12,809 nt of DNA, from the NCBI GenBank assembly GCA_030841195.1, contig JAVEDA010000209.1, positions 1 to 12,809 of the forward strand, in the 5' to 3' direction. Below, one piece after another: positions 7,236 to 12,761 of the stretch (positions are counted from its first letter, which is position 1; each line of letters begins with the position of its first letter). This DNA comes from Actinomycetota bacterium. GTDB lineage: Bacteria > Actinomycetota > Actinomycetes > JACCUZ01. Both the position numbers and the translations under genes were made by a program. Below the pieces are notes generated by a model. That model worked only from the letters and a program-made list of their open reading frames with translations, ran no database searches and was not told where the DNA came from.

Positions 7236-8051
7236 GTGGAGCACCGCACGTTCGTCGCGCTGGGCGACTCGTTCACGGAGGGCCTGGAGGACGACCTCGG
7301 CCCCGCGGGCCGGCACCTCGGCTGGGCCGACCGGGTCGCGGCGGCGCTGGCAACACGCGAGGGCGGCCTGCGGTACGCCAACCTGGCCGTCCGGGGCAGG
7401 CTGCTCGACCAGGTTGTTGCCGAGCAGGTGCCGGCGGCCCTGGCGCTGCGGCCGGACCTGCTGTCCTTCCACGCCGGGCCCAACGACGTCCTCCGTCCGG
7501 GCCGGGACGTCCGCGCCGTGGTCGACCGCTACGACGCGGCGGTCGGCGACCTGGTGGCGTCGGGGGTCCAGGTGCTGCTGTTCACGGTGATCGAGCGCGC
7601 CGGGGGGACGGGGCGCACGGCGGCCCGCCTGGCCGAGCGGTTCGCCCAGTTCAACGCCGGCGTACACCGGACCGCGCAGCGCACCGGCGCGCTGGTCGTC
7701 GAGGTGGGTGCCGAGCCGGCGCTGCAGGACCGCAGGCTCTGGCACGAGGACCGGCTGCACCTGGCCGCGGCCGGGCACGCCCGGGTGGCCGCGGCCGTGC
7801 TGGAGACGCTCGGGGTGACCGAGCCCGACCTGCTCGGCGGCGAGCCCGGCTGGTGGCGGGAGCCGCTGGCACCCGGTGCGCGTCCGGGGCGGCGGGCCGA
7901 CGTGCTGGCCGACGTGCGCTGGGTGCGGCGCTACCTCGCGCCCTGGGTGGGTCGCCGGCTGCGCGGTGCGTCCAGCGGCGACGGCCTGTCGCCCAAGCAC
8001 CTCGAGCTGGTGGACGTCCTGCCGGTCGACCCGGGCGGGTCAGCCGGCTGA
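7236..8051 (+). CDS. SGNH/GDSL-family hydrolase
   Basis: 271 residues from GTG at 7236. The SGNH blocks are clear: block I FVALGDSFTEG (S12 nucleophile), block II around NLAVRGR, block III HAGPNDVL (N83) and block V DRLHLAAAGH (D172, H175). These enzymes hydrolyse ester or acyl bonds; actinobacterial members of this size act on lipids, acylated sugars or small esters. There is no signal peptide, so it is probably cytoplasmic. The C-terminal 70 residues (GWWREPLAP, ADVRWVRRYLAPWVGRRLRG) are typical of this actinobacterial subgroup. An ATG at 7215 in the same frame would add seven residues but would overlap the divergent gene's start codon. The GTG puts block I close to the N-terminus as is usual. 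The gene tail-overlaps the GH3 gene by 12 bp. Confidence 0.92.
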   Translation: MEHRTFVALGDSFTEGLEDDLGPAGRHLGWADRVAAALATREGGLRYANLAVRGRLLDQVVAEQVPAALALRPDLLSFHAGPNDVLRPGRDVRAVVDRYDAAVGDLVASGVQVLLFTVIERAGGTGRTAARLAERFAQFNAGVHRTAQRTGALVVEVGAEPALQDRRLWHEDRLHLAAAGHARVAAAVLETLGVTEPDLLGGEPGWWREPLAPGARPGRRADVLADVRWVRRYLAPWVGRRLRGASSGDGLSPKHLELVDVLPVDPGGSAG

Positions 8052-9350
8052 GGAGATGCGCTGCTGGTAGATCCGCAGCGCCAGCACCCGGGTCGCCGCC
8101 TCCGCCAGCCGGTCCGCCGGCAGCCGGCCCTCGCGGACCGCGCGCTGGACCGCCCGGCGGGCCCGGCCGGGGTAGGGCGAGTTGAGCACCAGGTCGTCGC
8201 CCGCGAGCAGCGACCGCACCGCGCCCTCGCCGGAGTTGTACGGGCCGTTGATCGGACCCATGCCCTGCGAGTCGGTCACCGCGACGCCATGGAAGCCGAG
8301 GGTGTCGCGCAGCAGCCCCTGCACGACCCCCTTGCTGATCGACGCCGGCATCCCGGGCTCGATGGCGTCGACCGCGACGTGTCCGGTCATGATCACCGGG
8401 GCCCCCGCCTTGATCGCGGCCTCGAAGGTCACCAGGTCGGTGCGCCGCAGCTGCACCAGCGTCTTGCCCTGCTCCGGCAGCGCGTGATGGCTGTCGCCGG
8501 TGACCGTGCCGAGGCCGGGGAAGTGCTTGACCGCCGGGATGATCCCGGCGTCCAGGTAGCCCTGCACGGTCGCGGTGACCATGGCGGCCGCGACCTTGGT
8601 GTCGGGGGAGTAGGTGCGCGATCCCATCACGGAGGTGCCGTCCGGGTCGACGTCGGCGACCGGGGCCATCACCATCGTCACGCCGAGCCGGCGCAGCGTG
8701 CGTCCGTTCTCCCGGGCCACCTTCGTTGCGTACGCCGGGTCGCCGGCCGCCCCGACGGATGCCGCCGACGGCACCACGTCGACGCCGACCTTGAGCCGCT
8801 GCACGACCCCGCCCTCCTGGTCGATCGAGATCAGCAGCGGCAGCCCGTCCGGCTGGTCGCCGACGTCGTGCAGCACGCCGGTCAGCCGGTCGACCTGGTC
8901 GGCGTCCGCGATCACCTCGGGGCGCAGGAACACCCCGCCGAAGGCATGCTCGTCCAGCGCCTGCGCGGCCGAGTCGACCCCGTGCATCACCTGGTTCTGC
9001 GCCGCCTCGGCCGGCGTCGGGTCCAGCCCGTCGTAGCCCCAGAAGCCGGGCATCAGCACGGTGCTGGCCTGCTCCGGCACGGTCATCGCCGCCACCAGGT
9101 CGCGGGCCCGGGACAGCTCGCCCTCGGTGGGGCCCCAGCCGGTCGGGGTGTCCGGGTCGACGGTCTCGGCGGGTGTCTGTGCCTGGCTGGGGCTGGTCGA
9201 GCGCGTCGGGTTGCCCGGTCCCTGCTCGCCCGAGCCGCTGGAGCAGCCCGCCAGCAGGAGAGCGGTTGCGAGGGCGGCTGTCACGAGGACGCGAGGGGTG
9301 GCCGCGGCCCGGCGTACGGCGGTGCTGCTCATCGCCGACCACTGTGTCAT
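8040..9350 (-). CDS. NagZ-like glycoside hydrolase family 3 lipoprotein (LpqI-type beta-N-acetylglucosaminidase)
   Basis: 436 residues from ATG at 9350; an ATG at 9332 (430 residues) is equally possible. A lipoprotein signal (hydrophobic 22-33, lipobox LLLAGC, acylated Cys36) is followed by a Ser/Thr/Pro/Gln linker to about residue 70. The GH3 barrel shows LISIDQEGGVVQRL (173-186), the NagZ signature KHFPGLG (275-281) with GDSH (285-288), where the His/Asp act in catalysis, and the nucleophile Asp360 in VTDSQGM. NagZ enzymes remove GlcNAc from muropeptides; the surface-anchored actinobacterial form (LpqI in mycobacteria) takes part in peptidoglycan turnover and recycling. It is a single-domain enzyme lacking the second GH3 domain, as expected for NagZ. 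It is divergent from the DUF5522 gene with only 18-36 bp between starts. Confidence 0.93.
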   Translation of the reverse strand: MTQWSAMSSTAVRRAAATPRVLVTAALATALLLAGCSSGSGEQGPGNPTRSTSPSQAQTPAETVDPDTPTGWGPTEGELSRARDLVAAMTVPEQASTVLMPGFWGYDGLDPTPAEAAQNQVMHGVDSAAQALDEHAFGGVFLRPEVIADADQVDRLTGVLHDVGDQPDGLPLLISIDQEGGVVQRLKVGVDVVPSAASVGAAGDPAYATKVARENGRTLRRLGVTMVMAPVADVDPDGTSVMGSRTYSPDTKVAAAMVTATVQGYLDAGIIPAVKHFPGLGTVTGDSHHALPEQGKTLVQLRRTDLVTFEAAIKAGAPVIMTGHVAVDAIEPGMPASISKGVVQGLLRDTLGFHGVAVTDSQGMGPINGPYNSGEGAVRSLLAGDDLVLNSPYPGRARRAVQRAVREGRLPADRLAEAATRVLALRIYQQRISSAG

Positions 9351-9356
9351 CCCGCC

Positions 9357-9362
9357 TACGCT
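9357..9362 (+). promoter_or_regulatory. Possible -10 element (TACGCT) for a leaderless DUF5522 message
   Basis: TACGCT ends 6 bp before the GTG at 9369, the geometry of actinobacterial leaderless transcripts. There is no ribosome site before this start. The motif is short and the assignment tentative. Confidence 0.35.
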
Positions 9363-9368
9363 GGTTCG

Positions 9369-9599
9369 GTGGCCGACCCGCTGGCGCCGCGCGCCCTCAC
9401 CGAGCCACACCCGACCCGGCTGCCGCCCGACGCGCCCGGCCGGGCCGCCGCGTTGGCCGCGCACGCCGCGGCGCTCGAGGCGGACGAGGCCGGCTACCTC
9501 GACCCGACGACCGGGCTGTTCGTGCTGACCGCCGGCTTCCTGGCGGCCCGCGGCACCTGCTGCGACCGCGGCTGCCGCCACTGCCCCTACGTCACCTGA
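9369..9599 (+). CDS. DUF5522-family small cysteine-rich protein
   Basis: 76 residues from GTG at 9369. The C-terminus GTCCDRGCRHCPY carries the family's cysteine cluster (CCxxxCxxCPY). Before it come LDPTTGLFVLTAGFLAARG, a conserved segment, and a basic/proline-rich start (LTEPHPTRLPPDAPGR). DUF5522 is a widespread small family of unknown function. The four clustered cysteines suggest metal or Fe-S binding, but this is inference. It is followed directly by the long repeat region. Many longer readings of this frame extend leftward antisense to the GH3 gene; the GTG at 9369 is preferred because the family begins about here and a possible leaderless -10 precedes it. Confidence 0.85.
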   Translation: MADPLAPRALTEPHPTRLPPDAPGRAAALAAHAAALEADEAGYLDPTTGLFVLTAGFLAARGTCCDRGCRHCPYVT

Positions 9600-9608
9600 C
9601 GAGCACCG

Positions 9609-9700
9609 AGTGGACGCCGACACACCAGGTTGTCGGCGTGTCTGGTGTCGGAGCGTCCAGTGGATCTTCGGCTGCGGCCGACCATCGCGAAGTGGACCGG
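9609..9700 (+). repeat. Direct repeat A, copy 1 (92 bp) with long imperfect palindrome
   Basis: This 92-bp segment recurs 170 bp downstream (9779-9870) with three differences: position 9674, and the pair 9684-9685. Its first 53 bp (9609-9661) form an imperfect palindrome. AGTGGACGC pairs with GCGTCCAGT (one mismatch), and inside it CGACAC and CAG pair with CTG and GTGTCG around small bulges. An alternative 7-bp stem, GCCGACA with TGTCGGC and an 8-nt loop, would exclude the inner part of that fold. No gene is credible here. It resembles an intergenic palindromic (REP-like) element. Confidence 0.85.
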
Positions 9701-9750
9701 CTGGCGGTCCGTCGCGTACGCCGGTAGCCGGTCCGCTGCGGGGGTGCGCG
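9687..9750 (+). repeat. Direct repeat B, copy 1 (64 bp), palindromic
   Basis: Matches 9941-10004 at a 254-bp offset with three differences, all near its right end. The part 9691-9737 folds: AGTGGACCGGCT pairs with AGCCGGTCCGCT over 12 positions, with one T.G wobble, around a 23-nt loop containing GGCG/CGCC. It begins within the last 14 bp of repeat A copy 1, so the two families interlock. Confidence 0.85.
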
Positions 9751-9778
9751 ACCCGTGGGCACCCGCGCGCTCCGCGGA

Positions 9779-9870
9779 AGTGGACGCCGACACACCAGGT
9801 TGTCGGCGTGTCTGGTGTCGGAGCGTCCAGTGGATCTTCGGCTACGGCCGACCTGCGCGAAGTGGACCGG
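9779..9870 (+). repeat. Direct repeat A, copy 2 (92 bp)
   Basis: Second copy of the 9609-9700 element. The 53-bp palindromic part (9779-9831) is identical to copy 1. The sharing stops after AAGTGGACCGGC, where this copy runs into the element C palindrome rather than element B. Confidence 0.85.
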
Positions 9871-9910
9871 CCGCGCGGGACCTGTTGTGCCAGCTAGCCG
9901 GTCCACTTCG
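9858..9910. repeat. Element C: perfect 14-bp inverted repeat
   Basis: CGAAGTGGACCGGC (9858-9871) and its exact reverse complement GCCGGTCCACTTCG (9897-9910) flank a 25-nt loop. The left arm is the same 16-bp word (CGCGAAGTGGACCGGC) that opens both B copies, at 9686, 9856 and 9940. It looks like a sibling of B with a different loop and perfect arms. Confidence 0.85.
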
Positions 9911-9940
9911 GGTTCAGCAACTGCGAGTGCCGGGGGTTGC

Positions 9941-10004
9941 GCGAAGTGGACCGGCTGGCGGTCCGTCGCGTACGCCGGTAGCCGGTCCGCTTCAGGGGTA
10001 CGCG
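9941..10004 (+). repeat. Direct repeat B, copy 2 (64 bp), palindromic
   Basis: Second copy of 9687-9750. The foldable part is 9945-9991, with the same 12-position stem. It is preceded by 30 bp of unrelated sequence after element C. Confidence 0.85.
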
Positions 10005-10040
10005 GATCGTGTCCAGATGGTGGACGGTCCGAAGGGTGGC

Positions 10041-10140
10041 TGTGGATGTACCGGTGGATGACGCGGTGGACAACTCCGGGTTTCCAGGGGACAACCGTCC
10101 ACCGCCTGTGGACTGTCCTGTGGATCTAGAAACTCGTGGA
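10041..10140 (+). other. Cluster of GTGGA motifs, some resembling DnaA boxes
   Basis: GTGGA occurs at 10042, 10054, 10066, 10108, 10120 and 10136; the first three and the 10108/10120 pair are exactly 12 bp apart. GGTGGACAA (10065-10073) is one base from TGTGGACAA, the reverse of the high-GC actinobacterial DnaA box TTGTCCACA. TGTGGACTG (10107) and TGTGGATCT (10119) match less well. GGTGGAC (10065-10071) also pairs with GTCCACC (10097-10103). No dnaA or dnaN gene is in the window. The remainder, 10141-10300, holds a bulged hairpin at 10162-10183 and a CCCGGG inverted pair at 10218/10232, but no gene that I can support. Confidence 0.35.
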
Positions 10141-10301
10141 AACTGCTGCCGGAAAGCCCTTGTGGGGCGGGGTGATCGCCCACTAGAAATCTCCTTGTCA
10201 CCGGGAACGGGGACCGGCCCGGGGGGCGACTCCCGGGGCGCGGCGAGCAGCGGGAGACCGCGGTTCGCAGCGGGTTTCCGAAGAAGGTGATGAGTTCCGA
10301 G

Positions 10302-10704
10302 GTGTGGACAGGCGAGCAATCGCCCGGTCGCACGTCGGGGCTGGCAGCGCGACGAGCTGTCTTGAGCAATCGAGGCAGGGCGAGGCGAGGCAGTCCCGTG
10401 CTGGCGGGTCCCGAGCGATCGGGGCCAGGTCGGCGGGGCAACCGCTCTCCGTAGGAGCTGGACCCGAGCAATCGGGACCGGCGGACCGCGAGGAGCGGGC
10501 TCCGCGTAGGAGCTGGACCCGAGCGATCGGGACCGGCGGACCGCGAGGGGCACCCGCTCCGCGTAGGAGCTGGACCCGAGCAATCGGGACCGGCAGACCG
10601 CAACGAGCAACCCGTTCCACGAGCGCGTGACGCGAGCAATCGCGAAACGCTGCACGAGGAGCACGTCCGGCAGGGCCGGCGGAAACCGAGCGATCGGGGA
10701 CCGC
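10302..10704 (+). repeat. Array of eight regularly spaced GNRA-tetraloop hairpins; candidate structured noncoding RNA
   Basis: GAGCRATCG occurs at 10314, 10364, 10413, 10466, 10521, 10578, 10634 and 10688, at intervals of 50, 49, 53, 55, 57, 56 and 54 bp. Each copy folds as a stem closed by GA/TC around GCAA or GCGA, both GNRA tetraloops. Inner arms vary but stay paired: GGCGA/TCGCC, CTTGA/TCGAG (one T.G), CCCGA/TCGGG, CGCGA/TCGCG, CCGA/TCGG. Several stems extend: CTGTCTTGA with TCGAGGCAG (10357-10378), GCTGGACCCGA with TCGGGACCGGC (10457-10482), GCGT/ACGC outside the seventh copy, GCGG/CCGC outside the eighth. Non-Watson-Crick stem pairs near the loops are T.G read on the plus strand, which supports rightward transcription. 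A terminator follows at 10724. No coding frame is credible. Function is unknown. Confidence 0.8.
10451..10617 (+). repeat. Three-unit tandem repeat (55-57 bp) in the centre of the hairpin array
   Basis: Units begin at 10451, 10506 and 10563 with GTAGGAGCTGGACCCGAGC and are nearly identical for about 45 bp. Differences include the tetraloop (GCAA, GCGA, GCAA) and the last 10-15 bp. These are recently duplicated copies of array members 4-6, whereas the outer five members share only the hairpin core. Confidence 0.9.
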
Positions 10705-10723
10705 AGGGCAGCAGGACGCGGCG

Positions 10724-10754
10724 AGGCCCCTCCATCTCATGCATGGAGGGGCCT
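10724..10754 (+). terminator. Strong intrinsic-type terminator hairpin
   Basis: AGGCCCCTCCAT (10724-10735) and its exact complement ATGGAGGGGCCT (10743-10754) enclose a 7-nt loop. Only a short T run follows (TTCGTCGTT), as is usual in high-GC actinobacteria. It lies 20 bp after the last array hairpin and 87 bp before the ferric-reductase-like gene, so it would end an array transcript and insulate the downstream operon. The symmetrical stem could also work on the minus strand. Confidence 0.8.
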
Positions 10755-10841
10755 TCGTCGTTCTGGGAGCGACCCCCACTCGCGGTCAGGGTGCAGCCGG
10801 CTCACAGCAAGTCCCCAGCGTGATGACCGATCCTCATTGGC

Positions 10842-12245
10842 ATGACAGCGTTGCTGCCCACAGCCGGTTCGCGCCCAGCGCCCCCGCCCGCGCGGCCGGC
10901 CCGGACCCGTACGCCGCTGGCCGGCGACGCGATCCTGCTCACCGTCGGCTTCTCCGTCGTGGTGGTGGTCGCGCTGTGGCTGGCGGCCGGCGGACTGCAG
11001 GACCTGCTGGCCGGCCCCGGCCCGGGATTCACCTCCGCCGGCCGGATCACGGGCCTGGTCGCCGCCGACCTCTTGCTCGTGCAGGTGCTCGCGATGGCCC
11101 GGGTGCCCTGGGCGGAGCGGGCCTTCGGTCAGGACCGGCTGGCCCGGTGGCACCGGCTGCTCGGCTTCACGTCGTTCTCGCTGATGCTCGCCCATGTCGT
11201 ACTGATCACCATCGGCTACGCCGTCAGCGCCCACGCCGGCGTGCTGCCCGAGCTGTGGAACCTGGTCTGGACCTACCCGGGCATGCTGCTCGCCACCGCA
11301 GGCACGGTCGCCTTGGTGATGGTTGTCGTCACCTCCGTGCGGGCCGCCCGCCGGCGGCTGCGCTACGAGTCCTGGCACCTGCTGCACCTCTACGCCTACC
11401 TGGGCGTCGGCCTGGCACTGCCGCACCAGATCTGGACCGGCACCGACTTCGTCTCCTCACCCGCCGCCCGTGCGTACTGGTGGACGCTGTACGCCGCGGC
11501 GCTCGGCGCCGTTCTCGTCTACCGGGTCGGCCTCCCGCTGGCCCGCACCCTGCGGCACCAGGTGGTGGTCTCCCGGGTCGTCGAGGAGGCCCCCGGCGTC
11601 GTGTCACTGCACCTGCGCGGCCGTCAATTGCACCGGCTGCGCGCCAAGGCCGGGCAGTTCTTCATCTGGCGGTTCCTCGACGGGCCGGGCTGGTCTCGTG
11701 GGCACCCGTACTCCCTGTCGGCCGCACCGCACCGGAACATGCTGCGGATCACCGTGAAGGATCTCGGCGACGGCAGCCGGCGGCTGGCCGACGTGCGCCC
11801 GGGCACCCGGGTGCTGCTCGAGGGCCCGTACGGCGCGCTGACCAGCGACAAGCGCACCCGGACCGGCACCACCCTGCTCGCGTCCGGGATCGGGATCACC
11901 CCGCTGCGGGCGCTGTTGGAGGAGCTGCCGCCCGGAGCCACCCTCATCTATCGGGCCGGGAACGAGGCCGACCTGGTCCTGCACGCCGAGATCGACGCCC
12001 TCGCGGCGGGCAGGGGCGACCGGGTGGCCTACCTGCTCGGCCCGCGCGCCGCCGACGGCTCGTGGCTGCCGGCCAGCTGGGGCCACGTCGGCGAGGCCGG
12101 TGCACTGCTTCACCTGGTGCCGGACATCCGCTCCCAGGACGTGTTCGTCTGCGGGCCGGAGGCCTGGACCGACGCAGCACTGGCCGCGCTGGCGGCGGCC
12201 GGCGTGCCGGATGCCCAGGTGCACGTCGAACGCTTCACCTACTGA
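10842..12245 (+). CDS. Ferric-reductase-like transmembrane flavoprotein (FAD/NAD(P)-binding oxidoreductase)
   Basis: 467 residues. A short basic/proline-rich cytoplasmic start precedes about six membrane helices (roughly 28-48, 67-88, 107-127, 144-165, 178-196, 211-230). Histidines that could ligate heme b are H104 (RWHRLLGF), H118, H179/H182 (SWHLLHLYAYLG) and H195. The cytoplasmic half (about 236-467) is a ferredoxin-reductase-type module: FAD-binding HPYSLSAAP (288-296), GPYGALT (328-334), nucleotide-binding LLASGIGITPLRALL (345-359), VFVCGPEAWTD (434-444) and C-terminal HVERFTY. It would carry electrons from NAD(P)H through FAD and heme across the membrane. The likely acceptor is the FMN-binding protein encoded 27 bp downstream. 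No clear ribosome site is seen before the ATG. Confidence 0.92.
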   Translation: MTALLPTAGSRPAPPPARPARTRTPLAGDAILLTVGFSVVVVVALWLAAGGLQDLLAGPGPGFTSAGRITGLVAADLLLVQVLAMARVPWAERAFGQDRLARWHRLLGFTSFSLMLAHVVLITIGYAVSAHAGVLPELWNLVWTYPGMLLATAGTVALVMVVVTSVRAARRRLRYESWHLLHLYAYLGVGLALPHQIWTGTDFVSSPAARAYWWTLYAAALGAVLVYRVGLPLARTLRHQVVVSRVVEEAPGVVSLHLRGRQLHRLRAKAGQFFIWRFLDGPGWSRGHPYSLSAAPHRNMLRITVKDLGDGSRRLADVRPGTRVLLEGPYGALTSDKRTRTGTTLLASGIGITPLRALLEELPPGATLIYRAGNEADLVLHAEIDALAAGRGDRVAYLLGPRAADGSWLPASWGHVGEAGALLHLVPDIRSQDVFVCGPEAWTDAALAALAAAGVPDAQVHVERFTY

Positions 12246-12272
12246 GCAGCTCAATCCACCGAGAGGACCGTC

Positions 12273-12761
12273 GTGCGCAAGATCGTCGTCGCCCTGATGG
12301 GCACCATCTCCGGGCTGATCATGCTGTTCAGCTACCACACGTCGCTCGGCGGCGGCACCCTCGCGGTCCCGCCGAGCATCGGCGCCAGCACGACTACCTC
12401 GTCCTCGGGCAGCACCTCGCCCGGCGGCAGCAGCGGCACCTCGTCGGCCGGCGGAGGCAGCAGCAGCTCGTCGGCCGGCGGTTCCTCGACCACCGTCACC
12501 GGGGACACCGCGCAGACCCGTTGGGGCCCGGTGCGAGTGCAGATCACCGTGAGCAGCGGCCAGATCACCGACGTCACCGCGGTGCAGTACCCGAACGGCA
12601 ACGGCCGGGACCAGGAGATCAACTCCTACGCGCTCCCGGTGCTGGCGCAGGAGGCGCTCAAAGCGCAGAGCGCCAACATCGACCACGTGAGCGGTGCCAC
12701 CGTCACCAGCGACGGCTACGTGCAGTCGCTCCAGTCGGCGATCGACCAGGCCAACCTGTGA
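12273..12761 (+). CDS. Membrane-anchored FMN-binding protein (flavinylation target)
   Basis: 162 residues from GTG at 12273 with a good ribosome site (GAGAGGA). An N-terminal signal anchor (IVVALMGTISGLIMLFSY, 4-21) is followed by a Ser/Gly/Thr-rich linker (about 38-75) and an FMN-binding domain (about 80-162). The segment D137-H-V-S-G-A-T143 fits the Dxx(S/T)GA(S/T) motif whose last residue is covalently linked to FMN by ApbE-type flavin transferases; T143 is therefore the probable attachment site. The domain is related to those of RnfG and NqrC. It likely sits outside the membrane and receives electrons from the preceding flavoprotein. Its stop overlaps the next gene's GTG by 4 bp. Confidence 0.9.
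   Translation: MRKIVVALMGTISGLIMLFSYHTSLGGGTLAVPPSIGASTTTSSSGSTSPGGSSGTSSAGGGSSSSSAGGSSTTVTGDTAQTRWGPVRVQITVSSGQITDVTAVQYPNGNGRDQEINSYALPVLAQEALKAQSANIDHVSGATVTSDGYVQSLQSAIDQANL

Noticed and set aside
10041..10140. Chromosomal replication origin (oriC)
   Set aside because: Only one near-consensus DnaA box is present, there is no clear AT-rich unwinding stretch, and no dnaA, dnaN, rpmH or gyrase genes are nearby.
10162..10183. Extra member of the hairpin array (ATCG-containing hairpin)
   Set aside because: The stem GTGGGGCG/CGCCCAC has a bulge and a 7-nt loop rather than a GNRA tetraloop, and it lies about 145 bp before the first member, off the array's spacing.
10302..10704. CRISPR array (regular spacing near 50-57 bp)
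   Set aside because: Only a short hairpin core is shared across all eight copies. The three central units also share their between-core sequence, so there are no unique spacers, and no cas genes are present.
9600..10740. Protein-coding genes in the repeat region on either strand
   Set aside because: The open frames there are rich in Arg/Ser/Pro, shift frame between repeat copies, match no family I know, and arise from high GC. Repeats and palindromes cross them without respect for codon position.
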